Below are positions 18,667-28,255 of a DNA stretch of 64,000 nucleotides, in pieces (position 1 is the stretch's first letter; the number at the start of each line of letters is the position of its first letter). A program made the translations under genes and the position numbers. The notes under the pieces were generated by a model, which searched no databases, was not told the origin of the DNA, and saw only the letters and a list, made by a program, of their open reading frames with translations. This DNA is from DASVTR01 sp036387475 (GTDB taxonomy: Bacteria > Acidobacteriota > Blastocatellia > Pyrinomonadales > Pyrinomonadaceae): positions 1-64,000 of the forward strand of contig DASVTR010000018.1 in the NCBI GenBank assembly GCA_036387475.1, read 5' to 3'.

Positions 18667-19848
18667 TCAAGCTATCTCGGACAAAAAGCTTTCACCGGCG
18701 GCGAGCTTCAAGCCGAAGTTTTCGGCGATGGTCTGGCCGATGTCGGAGAGGGAGGTGCGTATACGCAGGTCAACACCGGCGCGTGCGCGCTTGCCGTAAA
18801 CGATGAGCGGCGCGTACTCGCGCGTGTGATCCGTGCCGGGAAAAGTCGGGTCGTTGCCGTGGTCGGCGGTGATGATGAAGATGTCGCCCTCGTTCATCGC
18901 CGCTTCTATTTCCGGCAACCGCGAGTCGAAGTGTTCGAGCGCGCGTGCGTAGCCCTCCGCGTCGCGGCGATGGCCGTAGAGCATGTCAAAGTCTACGAGG
19001 TTTGAAAAGATGAGGCCACGCGTGTCGTCTTTCAGCGCCTTGATGGTCTGGTCAATCGACTGGTTATTGTTCTTGGCCTTTAAATCCTTGGTCACGCCCG
19101 CCGAATCGTAGATCGAAGCCACCTTGCCGATGCAGACGACATCGAGTCCGGCTTCATAGAGCGCGACGAGCAGATTCTCTCGCGGCGGCGGCACGGCGTA
19201 ATCGTGGCGATTCTCTGTGCGGCGAAACGCGCCCGGCTCGCCTTCAAAGGGTCGCGCAATAACACGCCCGACTTCATCTTCGCCCTTTAGAATTCGTCGC
19301 GCCGTCTCGCAGATTTCGTAGAGGCGCGGCAGAGGGATGACCGATTCGTGCGCGGCGATTTGAAAGACGGAATCTGCCGAAGTGTAAACGATGGGCTTGC
19401 CCGTGCGTACGTGCTCGTCGCCTAGCTCTTTAATAATCTCCGTTCCGGAAGCGGGAATGTTGCCGAGGACGCCGGGAACGTTCGCTTCCTCAACGAAGCG
19501 TGTAATGATGCGCGGCGGAAAGCCGTGCGGATAGGTCGGGAAAGCGCGCTCAAGAATAATTCCGGCCATCTCCCAGTGGCCGGTCGTCGTGTCTTTGCCG
19601 TTCGAGCGCAGCGCGCAGCGCCCGTAGGAAGCACGCGGGTGCTCGACGGGCGGGACACCTTGCAGCGGGCGTATGTTTCCGAGGCCGTAAGCTTGCAGGT
19701 TCGGCAGACGCACCTCTCGCGTCTCAAGTATGTGGCCCAGCGTGTCTGAGCCTGCGTCGCCCCACTCGGCGGCGTCGGGCATCTCGCCCATGCCTAGACT
19801 GTCGAGCACGATGAGAGTGATGCGATTGAAACTGTTCGGCTGCGTCAT
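18667..19848 (-). CDS. deoB: Phosphopentomutase
   Basis: Interconverts (deoxy)ribose 1- and 5-phosphate in nucleoside catabolism. It is a 393-residue alkaline-phosphatase-superfamily metalloenzyme with the N-terminal metal motif VLDSLGMGEMPDAAEWGDAGSDTLGH, the TTGHWEMAG motif bearing the phosphorylated threonine, and the C-terminal metal ligands ITADHGNDPTFPGTDHTREY. Length and motifs are those of bacterial DeoB. It would supply deoxyribose 5-phosphate to DeoC and ribose 5-phosphate to the RpiB-type isomerase encoded in the same window. It is a single gene, with 108 bases to the peptidase gene downstream. Confidence 0.96.
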   Translation of the reverse strand: MTQPNSFNRITLIVLDSLGMGEMPDAAEWGDAGSDTLGHILETREVRLPNLQAYGLGNIRPLQGVPPVEHPRASYGRCALRSNGKDTTTGHWEMAGIILERAFPTYPHGFPPRIITRFVEEANVPGVLGNIPASGTEIIKELGDEHVRTGKPIVYTSADSVFQIAAHESVIPLPRLYEICETARRILKGEDEVGRVIARPFEGEPGAFRRTENRHDYAVPPPRENLLVALYEAGLDVVCIGKVASIYDSAGVTKDLKAKNNNQSIDQTIKALKDDTRGLIFSNLVDFDMLYGHRRDAEGYARALEHFDSRLPEIEAAMNEGDIFIITADHGNDPTFPGTDHTREYAPLIVYGKRARAGVDLRIRTSLSDIGQTIAENFGLKLAAGESFLSEIA

Positions 19849-19881
19849 TAACTTGAAAATCCTTCTACGTAAATTTACACG

Positions 19882-21156
19882 TCAGCTTTTCGGCGCTTGG
19901 TAGCCTTCGCGTGCGCGCACCTGTGCGTCTTTGATGCCGCGCACTTCGACGCGAATAGAGCGATAGCGCCCGTCGCGCGTCTTGTTGGTCGAGTAGTAGC
20001 CGAGGCTATATTGCGTGCCTATCTCAGCGGCGACCTGCGCGAAGGCCGCGCGCGCGTCCTGTAGGCTGGCCGCGTTGAAGGTCTTGCCGCCCGTCGAGCG
20101 CGACAGGTCTGCCATCTCAGCGCGGGCCAGGTTGTAAAGCTGGCGGCTGATCTGCATACGCTCGAAGGGGCCAAGCTGGCAGAAGTTGGCATAGTCCTCT
20201 GCGTCGCCGCGCGGCACGAAGATTCGTTGATAACGGCGGAGTTGTGTCTTCGAGAGATGAATCGTGCCGTAGCTCTGGCAATCCTGTAAGAGACGGTCTT
20301 CGACGAAATCCTCCGTGTTGACCTGAACGAAATAGCAGGCCACGCCCGCGCGCAGCAGCCCCGCACGCGCATCTGCAAACTCAGCGAGGCTGGCGGAATC
20401 AACGCCGTCCGTCAGCGCCACAACGGCCCGCCGCCCGCGCACTTCCTGGCGCGGTGGCTCGCGGAATACCACCTCACCGATGCGCTCCAGAGCATCGTAA
20501 AAAGGTGTGCCGTTGCTCGTGCCGATATTGTCCAGCGCCTTGCTCAAAACGGCGCGGTCGCTCGTCAATTTGGTCAGCACGTCCACGCTCGCCAGTTTCT
20601 CTCTGCCTTCTTCAGACGTGTTGAAAGCGATAATGGAAACGCGGTCGCCCGGTCGCAGAGAGTTGATGAAGGCTTGAGCGGCGCGACGTATCAAGCCAAC
20701 GTCTGCGCGGGTCGAGCCGGAAGTGTCGAGCAGGAGGGCGACTTCAAAAGGCGCTTCGGTCGTCGCAAAGTTGCTGATCTGCTGCGGGCGTCCATCTTCG
20801 TAAAGCAGGAAATTCTCGGCGCGCAGATTAACCAGCGGGCGCCCTGCGCGATCCGTGACGACCGCCGGGACGGAGACCAGTTGCGTTTCGACGCGCACCA
20901 CATCGCCATCGTCAACTTCCTCGCCTGCCTGCGTCTCTGCCGCTCGCGGCACGGGAGTCTGCGTCGGGGTCGGACGCGCGCTGCTGCCGCCGACTCTACG
21001 CGGCCTTTGCTGCTGCGAATTGGCCGGTCGGGTTTGCTGTGCGCTGGCAACAGTCAAGCTGCCGCAGATTGTTAGCGCAAAGACGAACAGTAAAGAAAGG
21101 CCACAATTGATGGGCCAGGCGCATAAGGGGTTTGCCAGGGGTCTTGTCATCGTCAT
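19882..21156 (-). CDS. VWA-domain protein (acidobacterial VWFA-related family)
   Basis: 424 residues with a hydrophobic signal segment (about 17-39) and a Pro/Thr-rich linker. A small N-terminal domain follows (VSVPAVVTDRAGRPLVNLRAENFLLYEDGRPQQI, in parts), typical of the TIGR03436-type acidobacterial family. The von Willebrand A domain (about 135-330) has a MIDAS motif, LLLDTSGSTRADV, and a later ALTDGVDS. The C-terminal SRSTGGKTFNAASLQDARAAFAQVAAEIGTQYSLGYY is also family-typical. It is an extracytoplasmic protein presumed to bind a protein or metal-dependent ligand. Such genes are highly multiplied in Acidobacteriota, which supports the taxonomic guess. Confidence 0.9.
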   Translation of the reverse strand: MTMTRPLANPLCAWPINCGLSLLFVFALTICGSLTVASAQQTRPANSQQQRPRRVGGSSARPTPTQTPVPRAAETQAGEEVDDGDVVRVETQLVSVPAVVTDRAGRPLVNLRAENFLLYEDGRPQQISNFATTEAPFEVALLLDTSGSTRADVGLIRRAAQAFINSLRPGDRVSIIAFNTSEEGREKLASVDVLTKLTSDRAVLSKALDNIGTSNGTPFYDALERIGEVVFREPPRQEVRGRRAVVALTDGVDSASLAEFADARAGLLRAGVACYFVQVNTEDFVEDRLLQDCQSYGTIHLSKTQLRRYQRIFVPRGDAEDYANFCQLGPFERMQISRQLYNLARAEMADLSRSTGGKTFNAASLQDARAAFAQVAAEIGTQYSLGYYSTNKTRDGRYRSIRVEVRGIKDAQVRAREGYQAPKS

Positions 21157-21253
21157 AAACTTCCTGAGACAACATTCGGGATGGCGTTAATATAGCCGCA
21201 AATGCGCGCCGCGCAAAAGCGCAGGCCGCTGTGTTTGCCTGGAGACGAAGCCA

Positions 21254-21475
21254 ATGGCTGTCATCGGAAGACTAGACGATCAAGTAGACTCCGTGCTCAT
21301 CGCCCCGCTTGATAGAAACAGACGAGGTACGGCAGAGGCGCAGGAGGAGGAGCAGCAGCAGCCGGAAAACCGGCAACCTGCATCGTCGCAGATGAGCGCG
21401 CCAGCGTCGGACGAGACTAAAGATTTACAAAACGAACAGGCCGAGCGAGAAGAGTTGCCGGTCTGGCTGCTCTGA
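21254..21475 (+). CDS. Small hypothetical protein with LPVWLL terminus
   Basis: 73 residues starting MAVIGRLDDQVDSVLIAPLD, a charged Glu/Gln/Pro-rich middle, and the end LPVWLL. GGAG at 21241-21244 lies nine bases before the ATG. I have an impression of short proteins with this start and end in related bacteria, without known function. The antisense frame 21280-21543 is less plausible, being cysteine-rich low complexity. Confidence 0.5.
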   Translation: MAVIGRLDDQVDSVLIAPLDRNRRGTAEAQEEEQQQPENRQPASSQMSAPASDETKDLQNEQAEREELPVWLL

Positions 21476-21706
21476 GACGCACCCTCTTTGACCATTAACG
21501 CAGTAAACATTTGACGCTCACCTGCGCGTGAGATGCTTGCCACGCCTTTGATTTCTGAGCGAATTTGAGTTACTTTAGCTGGCTCTTGATTAGTCGGCGG
21601 AATTAAACCTCCTGTTAATCTACAAAACCCCCGACGTTTGGTTTCAACTTAACCGTAAAGCTGTCGCCGCGTTCAGCACGGTTCACCTCTAACAAGGAAG
21701 ACGGGA

Positions 21707-22987
21707 ATGTCTTGCAAGCCTTGCCTCCAACAGAAGCATCACTATGCTTCACAGGTAATAGCCAAGAGATTGGGACGAAAGTTTCTGATAGCAATACTCT
21801 TTGCGTTTTGTCTGGCCTACGCAGGTCAAGCCAGCGCGCAAGGGACTGATACTACTCCGCCGCAACTCAAAAGCTTTAGCTTTAGCCCTACCGCGATTGA
21901 TACCAGCGCCAGTGCTCAAACCGTCACCGTTCTCATCGGTATTAAAGATGATTTGTCAGACTTTAATATGGGAGACGTTGAATTTGAAGACCCCTTAGGG
22001 AATACCTGGGGGTGGGCCTTCTATCCTTCTCACCGTATTTCAGGAGACAGCAGGGATGGCGTCTATCGCCTCAGCGCGACTTTCCCGCGCAACAGCCCGC
22101 AGGGCACTTGGCACGTCAGCCGTGTGCTGGCAAGGGCCGGGACGCAGGAGAATTTCACCGTCTTCACCACCAGCGTACTTGCGGCATCAGGATTCCCCAC
22201 TGCCTTACAAGTTGGTTCGTCGCCGCCGCCCTCTTCGAGCACAGCGGATTTGCGCGTGAGTGTTACAGACTCGCCAGACCCTATAGGATTGAGCAGCGGA
22301 CAAAATATTAACTACTCGATTTTGGTGAGCAACGACGGCCCCGCCTTAGCGACAGATGTCGTGCTGGTCGATCTTCTGCCGTCGGGCGTAACTTTCGTCT
22401 CTGCCACAGCAACAGGCGGCATTTGCAGTCATGATAGCGGGGTTGTCGTTTGTTATCTCGGTAATGTAACTGACGGCAAGACGGTATCCGTCATTGGCAA
22501 GCCAACGACAGCGGGCGTGTTCACTAACATAGTAAGTGTTCAGGGCAACGAAGAAGACCCGAATCCTTCGAACAATACCGCCTTGGTCAACACGACCGTC
22601 GGCACATCTTCGACGCCGACTATCATCACCGAAGGGATTACTGACAGGGCTATCGCGCTCAACGCGGCAACGTTTGTTCGTGATCCTTTCACAGTCATCA
22701 CGGAGCGCAACTTCGGCGCGGACAAACGCACGCGCGTCATGCTCTTTGCTATCAACCTTGACTTGCTGCCCGGTGAGAACGCTTCCGCTGTCACAGCGCA
22801 GGCTGAAAGTCCCACTTTGGGTAGCCGTCCTCTCCCGGTCGAATACGTCGGAAAAGTTCCCGGCTTCAGTTGGCTGACACAGGTGAATGTCATTTTGCCC
22901 GGCGAGTTGGCAAACGCGGGCGACGTGTGGGTCAGCCTCAGGCTGCGTGGAGTGACAAGCAACAAAGCCCGCATCAATATCAAATAA
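21707..22987 (+). CDS. DUF11-repeat surface protein with TIGR03437-like C-terminus
   Basis: 426 residues. The signal peptide covers about 1-45 (FLIAILFAFCLAYAGQASAQ). Residues about 50-160 hold a beta-sandwich segment beginning TDTTPPQLKSFSFSPTAIDT. Residues about 181-298 are a DUF11-type domain (ADLRVSVTDSPDPI, then SNDGPALATDVVLVDLLPSG, and NPSNNTA), and about 310-426 resemble the acidobacterial TIGR03437 domain (TVITERNFG... VNVILPGELANAG). It is probably secreted or surface-bound with an adhesive or structural role. It has GGAAG before the ATG and stands alone. Confidence 0.8.
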   Translation: MSCKPCLQQKHHYASQVIAKRLGRKFLIAILFAFCLAYAGQASAQGTDTTPPQLKSFSFSPTAIDTSASAQTVTVLIGIKDDLSDFNMGDVEFEDPLGNTWGWAFYPSHRISGDSRDGVYRLSATFPRNSPQGTWHVSRVLARAGTQENFTVFTTSVLAASGFPTALQVGSSPPPSSSTADLRVSVTDSPDPIGLSSGQNINYSILVSNDGPALATDVVLVDLLPSGVTFVSATATGGICSHDSGVVVCYLGNVTDGKTVSVIGKPTTAGVFTNIVSVQGNEEDPNPSNNTALVNTTVGTSSTPTIITEGITDRAIALNAATFVRDPFTVITERNFGADKRTRVMLFAINLDLLPGENASAVTAQAESPTLGSRPLPVEYVGKVPGFSWLTQVNVILPGELANAGDVWVSLRLRGVTSNKARINIK

Positions 22988-23213
22988 TCCGACGAGCAGT
23001 TTCCCTGGCTGATAAAAGTTTTTCCGTCTCGATTGACGATTGAGCCTTTGCGTTCCAGTGCTGTTTTCGGCTATCCTTTCGCGGCTGAAAGAGAGGCCGC
23101 GAGTTATTCGCCGATTGATTCGTTAACTGAATAAGGAATCGCGGCAATTTGACAGTGCGGCGAAATTCGGTAGAATGCAAGAGTCTTAAGAATTTCGTGC
23201 CTCTTCGGTTTGC

Positions 23214-23288
23214 AGGCACGTACGTCAATGGTAGACGGCTTCCCTTACAAGGAAGAGGTTGGGGGTTCGAATCCCTCCGTGCCTACCA
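23214..23288 (+). tRNA. tRNA-Val (anticodon TAC), CCA encoded
   Basis: Acceptor stem AGGCACG/CGTGCCT, anticodon stem CTTCC/GGAAG with loop CTTACAA (anticodon TAC), T loop TTCGAAT, then discriminator A and CCA at 23286-23288. It lies 65 bases upstream of tRNA-Asp on the same strand. Confidence 0.92.
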
Positions 23289-23352
23289 CGTCAAATTTGA
23301 AATCTCGCATTTGAAATTTCAGATTTGCGCTTTGAAAATTCGAGAGTTTACC

Positions 23353-23430
<78 letters not shown>

Positions 23431-23661
23431 TAACCAAGTATGCGCCTGTGTCTTTTTAGATGCAGGCGCTTACTTTTTACGCGAATTTTGCAGCCGTTTG
23501 AGGGATCGCTAATAATGTTACGTGTGCGCCTGTATCGCCCTAAATACCCCTCTGTTGCTCTTTGAGTCCCCACAAAATCCGCGCAAATTTCTCTGCCAGA
23601 ACTTGCACTAAAATAATTGGTTTGCAAGTATCCTAGCGCACCACTCCCGCCTCTGAAGTTT

Positions 23662-24417
23662 TTAGGAGGAGGACTTACCTAAGAATGAATCTTTTATTCT
23701 ATCGTCATTAAGCAATGCTGCTTTTCCTCCCTTAATGGCAATGGTACCCCTTTCAAAAAGATATCCCCTATGACAGATCTCAAGACTCATCAAGGCGTTT
23801 TGTTCTACAAGCAGAATACTTGTGCCAGTCTTGTTTATCTCGATTAATTTATCAAAAATGAAATCAACGAAGTTCGGAGATAAACCTAAAGAAGGTTCAT
23901 CGGCTAATAATAGCTTTGGCTTACGCATCAAAGCTCTGCCCAAGGCTAACATTTGTTGCTCTCCGGTTGAGAGGTTACCTGCCTTTTGCGCGATCTTGCG
24001 GCCGAGTTGAGGAAACATATTGAGCGCCTTATCAATACTATCCTTTACAGATGTTTGGTCGCTTATGGTATATGCTCCCATCTCAAGATTCTCCAAAACC
24101 GTCATGGTAGGGAAAATACGCCGCCCCTCTGGAACTAGTATAATCCCCTTCTCAACAAGTTCATGGGTTTTGACGTCTTTAATACTCTGTCCTTCGAATA
24201 TAATCTCACCTTCCTTAACAAATCCGCCTGATGCTTGCAGCAAACCAGATACAGCCTTTAGAGCGGTTGACTTCCCGGCCCCGTTGGGCCCAATCATCGC
24301 GACAATTTCCTCCTTATATACCTCAAAAGACACTTTTTTGAGGGCTGCGACTGCGCCATAGCAAACCGTTATATCGCGTACTTGAAGAAAGAGGTGACCT
24401 CTGATAGTCATTATCAA
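23662..24417 (-). CDS. livF: Branched-chain amino acid-type ABC transporter ATPase LivF
   Basis: One of the two ATPases of a HAAT-family importer. It has Walker A IGPNGAGKS (about 43-51), Q-loop region VPEGRRIFPTMTVLENL, signature LSTGEQQMLALGRALM and Walker B PKLLLADEPSLGLSP. The YLFERGTIAIKG segment near the end is typical of LivF. Its start overlaps the stop of livG by four bases. It is the last gene of the minus-strand operon. The DNA is A+T-rich like the other genes from here to 33573. Confidence 0.92.
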   Translation of the reverse strand: MIMTIRGHLFLQVRDITVCYGAVAALKKVSFEVYKEEIVAMIGPNGAGKSTALKAVSGLLQASGGFVKEGEIIFEGQSIKDVKTHELVEKGIILVPEGRRIFPTMTVLENLEMGAYTISDQTSVKDSIDKALNMFPQLGRKIAQKAGNLSTGEQQMLALGRALMRKPKLLLADEPSLGLSPNFVDFIFDKLIEINKTGTSILLVEQNALMSLEICHRGYLFERGTIAIKGGKAALLNDDRIKDSFLGKSSS

Positions 24418-25217
24418 TATCCGGCTGATATAAGATTATTACCTAGGGTATTCTCTCTTCTCTTCCGGCCCAAATAAGCTTTAATTACTGTCTCATCTTT
24501 CTGTATCTCTTCGGGTGTTCCCTCAGCAATCTTTTTGCCATAATTGAGGACGATAATTCTATCCGATATACCCATGACGACATTCATAGCATGCTCGATA
24601 AATAAAATCGTCTTACCGGAATTCTTTAGTCCCTGGATGACCTGCTTCATTATTATCACCATACTCGGAGATAATCCTGCCATAGGCTCGTCAAGGAGCA
24701 AAAGTTTGGGATCTAAAGCTATGAGCCTAATGATCTCCAGCAGTTTTCGCTGACCATATGATAGATTCTCAGCCAGATTATCTTTCTTTTCTGCTAAGTT
24801 GATTAGTTCCAGAAGTCGAAGGGCTTTGTTCCTATTCTCTTCGTCTTCCCTCTTCATTTCGTTAGTCTGAAACAATGCTGCACGGAGGCTCTCACCTGTT
24901 CTATATCTCATAGCTAACATTACATTTTCTAGAACAGACATTTGATGAAAAAGTCTTATATTCTGGAATGTCCTTCCAATGCCTAGACGGGCAATCTTGT
25001 GAGGACTCAAAGAAGTGATTTGAGTTTCATAGAAATAAATATTGCCATTGTTCGGCTTTATAAAGCCTGAAATAATATTGAAGGCGGTTGTCTTACCTGC
25101 TCCATTAGGTCCGATCAATGCAGTGATTGAACCTTCATTAAGTACGAACGAGAAAGTCTCGATTGCTTTGACTCCACCAAACTCCTTTGAGATATTTTTC
25201 GCCTGAAGACTTTCCAT
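24414..25217 (-). CDS. livG: Branched-chain amino acid-type ABC transporter ATPase LivG
   Basis: Second ATPase of the importer, 267 residues. Walker A is IGPNGAGKT (about 37-45). The long family insertion IGRTFQNIRLFHQMSVLENVMLA is present, with signature LSYGQRKLLEIIRLIAL and Walker B PKLLLLDEPMAGLSPS, then IEHAMNVVMGISDRIIVLNYG. The longer insertion between Walker A and the signature distinguishes LivG from LivF. It lies 6 bases after livM and overlaps livF. Confidence 0.92.
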   Translation of the reverse strand: MESLQAKNISKEFGGVKAIETFSFVLNEGSITALIGPNGAGKTTAFNIISGFIKPNNGNIYFYETQITSLSPHKIARLGIGRTFQNIRLFHQMSVLENVMLAMRYRTGESLRAALFQTNEMKREDEENRNKALRLLELINLAEKKDNLAENLSYGQRKLLEIIRLIALDPKLLLLDEPMAGLSPSMVIIMKQVIQGLKNSGKTILFIEHAMNVVMGISDRIIVLNYGKKIAEGTPEEIQKDETVIKAYLGRKRRENTLGNNLISAGY

Positions 25218-25223
25218 TACACC

Positions 25224-26093
25224 TCAGTTGATTTTGTATCGCCCTATAATTCCTTGAGGACGCTTTACCATCAAGATTACTAACAAGAGCCCATAAAGCA
25301 TTTGTCGGAGTGACGCAGCAATAGGACTAGGTAGGCCAATGAGCCTAAGAACTTCAGGGAAAACCACCAGAATCGACGCACCGATAAAAGAGCCAGATAG
25401 ATTGCCTAGTCCACCAAAGACGACCATTAAAAGAATGGCTATGGATTCCGTTATTGTAAAGGTGGAAGGGTCAATGAAGGTAATATAATGTGCATAGAGG
25501 CTCCCAGCAATCCCAGCGAAGAAAGCTCCAATAATAAAGACTTGAATTTTATATGAATTCACATTTTTTGCCAGCGACATGACTGCTAACTCGTCATCTC
25601 TGATACCGCGTAGAATTCTCCCGAAGCGAGAGTTGACTACTCTCCTGATAGTGAAAAGCGTTAAAAAGACAAACAAAATCACTATAAAGAGATATAACCA
25701 AGTGGCTGATAATTGAAAGCCAAAGATTGAAAATGGTGGAATGCCGAATAGGCCCATCGGTCCTCTTGTGACCGGCACCCAATTCTTAACAAGAGTATAA
25801 ACAATAACACCTAGTCCGAAGGTGGTGAGGGCTAGATAATCATCTTTAATTCGCAGAGAAGGGAGGGCAACTAGGGATCCTAACAAGGCAGCGAGGCAAG
25901 CACCAAACAATAAACCGAGCCACGGTGAAAATCCGAAGTTCAAAGCTAGCAGGGATGAAGTGTAGGCTCCTACACAATAAAATGCGGCATGCCCTAGATT
26001 AGGCAACCCGGTATAGCCCAATATAAGGTTAAGGCTCAACGTCAAAATTATGTAAATGCCTGTGATGATTAAAATATGGAGTAAGTACTCCAT
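25224..26093 (-). CDS. livM: Branched-chain amino acid-type ABC transporter permease LivM
   Basis: Inner-membrane permease of 289 residues with about eight hydrophobic helices. The family signature is present: SLNLILGYTGLPNLGHAAFYCVGAYTSSL near the start (in parts), and RGIRDDELAVMSLAKNVNSYKIQVFIIGAFFAGIAGSLYAHYI (in parts) followed by GGLGNLSGSFIGA. It pairs with LivH to form the channel. It starts 3 bases downstream of livH. Confidence 0.93.
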   Translation of the reverse strand: MEYLLHILIITGIYIILTLSLNLILGYTGLPNLGHAAFYCVGAYTSSLLALNFGFSPWLGLLFGACLAALLGSLVALPSLRIKDDYLALTTFGLGVIVYTLVKNWVPVTRGPMGLFGIPPFSIFGFQLSATWLYLFIVILFVFLTLFTIRRVVNSRFGRILRGIRDDELAVMSLAKNVNSYKIQVFIIGAFFAGIAGSLYAHYITFIDPSTFTITESIAILLMVVFGGLGNLSGSFIGASILVVFPEVLRLIGLPSPIAASLRQMLYGLLLVILMVKRPQGIIGRYKIN

Positions 26094-26096
26094 GGA

Positions 26097-26975
26097 CTAT
26101 ATTCTCTCTTTCGGAGTTACTGTTCCTAGAATTCCGCTTGGGCGAATTAATAAGAAGCCTATAAGCACTACAAACGCAATAATGTCCTTCCAAGCAGACG
26201 GAATACTATAAACGCCGAGATTTTCAATTACCCCCAAGAGAATCCCTCCTAACAACGCTCCAGGAATGCTTCCGATCCCTCCAATAATAGAGGCCACAAT
26301 TCCTTTTAGAATCGCGTTCATTCCCATGGTGGGCTCGATATTTGTTTCTAAAGAAATTAGTATCCCTGCGGCTCCTGCGGCAATTGACCCGATTGCAAAA
26401 GATGCGACAATAATTTTTTCTGATGGGATGCCAACAATACTGGCGGCGATTGGATCATCGGACACAGCCCGCATTGCTTTGCCAAGTATAGTCTTCTGAA
26501 TAAATAACCATAAGACTACCGATAACAATAAACTAATTAGTATGAGGAAGATTTGTGAGTCAGTAATGACAGCCCCGAGGAACTGTCGTCCCATCCGTAC
26601 AGGACCTGTTCTCAAGGTAAGAATATCTGCCCCATAAATTAACTGGATTAAGTTCTGGAGAAAAGTGAAAACTCCAAAAGAGGCAATTAAGAAAACTAGT
26701 GCTGGTGCCTTTTTCTTGCGGAGAGGAAAGTATACAACCCTATCAACAGCTATACCGATTGCCCCTGCGAGGATTGAGGCTAGAAAAAAAGAGACAATTA
26801 TATTGAAGCTAAAAGAGAGTGTCAGAGTGTAAGCTAAATAAGCTCCGGCTGTATAGATCAAACCATGGGCAAAGTGAAAGAACTTTACTGTGCGGTAAAT
26901 AATTGTAAAGCCAATTGCGACGAGGGCATAAATGCTACCGGCGATCAGACCATTTATAATTAGTTGTTGAATCAC
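26097..26975 (-). CDS. livH: Branched-chain amino acid-type ABC transporter permease LivH
   Basis: Permease of 292 residues with about eight helices. It begins QLIINGLIAGSIYALVAIGF, followed by FFHFAHGLIYTAGAYLAY, and has the coupling segment MRAVSDDPIAASIVGI and GGIGSIPGALLGGILLGVIEN near the end. All are typical of LivH. The gene abuts the stop of the radical SAM gene upstream, which ties transport to that enzyme in one transcript. Confidence 0.93.
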   Translation of the reverse strand: MIQQLIINGLIAGSIYALVAIGFTIIYRTVKFFHFAHGLIYTAGAYLAYTLTLSFSFNIIVSFFLASILAGAIGIAVDRVVYFPLRKKKAPALVFLIASFGVFTFLQNLIQLIYGADILTLRTGPVRMGRQFLGAVITDSQIFLILISLLLSVVLWLFIQKTILGKAMRAVSDDPIAASIVGIPSEKIIVASFAIGSIAAGAAGILISLETNIEPTMGMNAILKGIVASIIGGIGSIPGALLGGILLGVIENLGVYSIPSAWKDIIAFVVLIGFLLIRPSGILGTVTPKERI

Positions 26976-28157
26976 TCAGGCTCCGGTATAAGCCAATTGC
27001 CTTTCTTCTACCATCCTAGCAATATCGTTAAAATCCCAGGCAAAGATCGGCTTCAAATTACAGGAGGAGATGGCTTGTCCGAAAGTCAGGGCATCATAAC
27101 TGAAAGTTGGGAATTGGTATCCTCTATGTCCTAATGAATAGCCGCCGGGGATTGTTGAGCAATTAAAGGTAAATAGAACTCCCCCACCAGCAGAAATATC
27201 TACACAGAGGTCCCAATCCTCGCGTGTATTTACAAAAGCCATCGTTTCCGGTGAATAGATATTATGGGTTGCGATGGCTAGGCGAAACTCGTCTCTGCTA
27301 GGAATGAAGGAAGTGTTTTTCAGTGTCGCCCCATCAGCAGGCTTTAGCCGTGGAATACCTAGGATCGAGACTGGTCGTCCGTAATTCTGCTTAAGATATT
27401 CCTCATGCTGCATCAGCACGGCCCATTCCTGCCGCCAATCTGCTAGTCCAGAGAGGACACCCATCCCGATATGTTCAATCCCTGCTTCGTACATCCTTTC
27501 AAAAGCATCAAGCCGGAATTCATAATTCGTCTTCTTGGTTTTACCTGGATGAACTTCGCGGTAGCGATCCCGATCATAAGTTTCCTGCCACAAAACGGCG
27601 AATTCAAGACCGGCATCACGCAATCTCCGGTACTCATCAACCTCTAAAGCCTCTGCATTAATACCAACCAGACCACCGCCGTCTTTCTCCAAGCAGGTTT
27701 TAACTGCTTCGACTTGTCTACACATCTCGTCCGCACGAACACGCGGATCTGTAGCATAGACAAGTTCAATGACCTTGAGACCCTTCTCCTTAATGAGGAA
27801 AGTTGCTTCCTGCCTTAGCTCATCATCCGTTAAGCGAGTTCTTTCAACATTGAGCCTGACGTTTCCCACGCGGTAATTGCAGTAGGTACACTGCTCTACA
27901 CAGATACTAGTCGAATAAAGAGGAACTATCGCAAATATCGAATTATTAAACTCCGTTCGCTTCAGTTCAGCACTTCGCTCAATGATCTCGGCGAACAAAT
28001 CATTTTCTATTTCCGGCCTCACGGTAAGGAGTTGAAGAGCAGCCATGAGGTCACTGGAAATAAGATTAGGACTTAGATGCCCCGCAGGCTGGTTTCGCGT
28101 CTCCTGCAATAGAACATCTGTTTCCTGCCATATTTTGTTTATTTTACTTGAAAACAT
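26976..28157 (-). CDS. ThiH/HydG-like radical SAM enzyme
   Basis: 393 residues. The radical SAM cluster motif CVEQCTYCNY (C-x3-C-x2-C, about 91-100) is followed by VIELVYATDPRVRADEM, GGLVGINAEALEVDEYRRLRDAG, WQETYDRDRYREVHPGKTKKTNYEFRLDAFE (in parts) and IGMGVLSGLADWRQEW. These are the landmarks of the tyrosine-lyase group (ThiH, HydG) and relatives. The extended C-terminus also fits (ISAGGGVLFTFNCS...SLGHRGYQFPTFSYDALTF, in parts). There are no thiamine or hydrogenase maturation genes here, so a different substrate is likely. It is encoded directly before livH. Confidence 0.85.
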   Translation of the reverse strand: MFSSKINKIWQETDVLLQETRNQPAGHLSPNLISSDLMAALQLLTVRPEIENDLFAEIIERSAELKRTEFNNSIFAIVPLYSTSICVEQCTYCNYRVGNVRLNVERTRLTDDELRQEATFLIKEKGLKVIELVYATDPRVRADEMCRQVEAVKTCLEKDGGGLVGINAEALEVDEYRRLRDAGLEFAVLWQETYDRDRYREVHPGKTKKTNYEFRLDAFERMYEAGIEHIGMGVLSGLADWRQEWAVLMQHEEYLKQNYGRPVSILGIPRLKPADGATLKNTSFIPSRDEFRLAIATHNIYSPETMAFVNTREDWDLCVDISAGGGVLFTFNCSTIPGGYSLGHRGYQFPTFSYDALTFGQAISSCNLKPIFAWDFNDIARMVEERQLAYTGA

Positions 28158-28255
28158 CCCCTCTCCTTATCACCACCCTAAGACCCGCTTGTTTTGATAG
28201 CTTACCGCAATATTAATGTTGCCTCTCAGGACAAGCATAAAATTTCACTCGACTT

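Noticed and set aside
9543..19848. A complete microcompartment locus
   Set aside because: Only the extended deoC and rpiB genes and a distant deoB are present; no shell protein gene occurs in the window.
26976..28157. Thiamine (ThiH) or hydrogenase (HydG) function
   Set aside because: No thiG, thiS, hydE or hydF is near; only family-level resemblance is supported.
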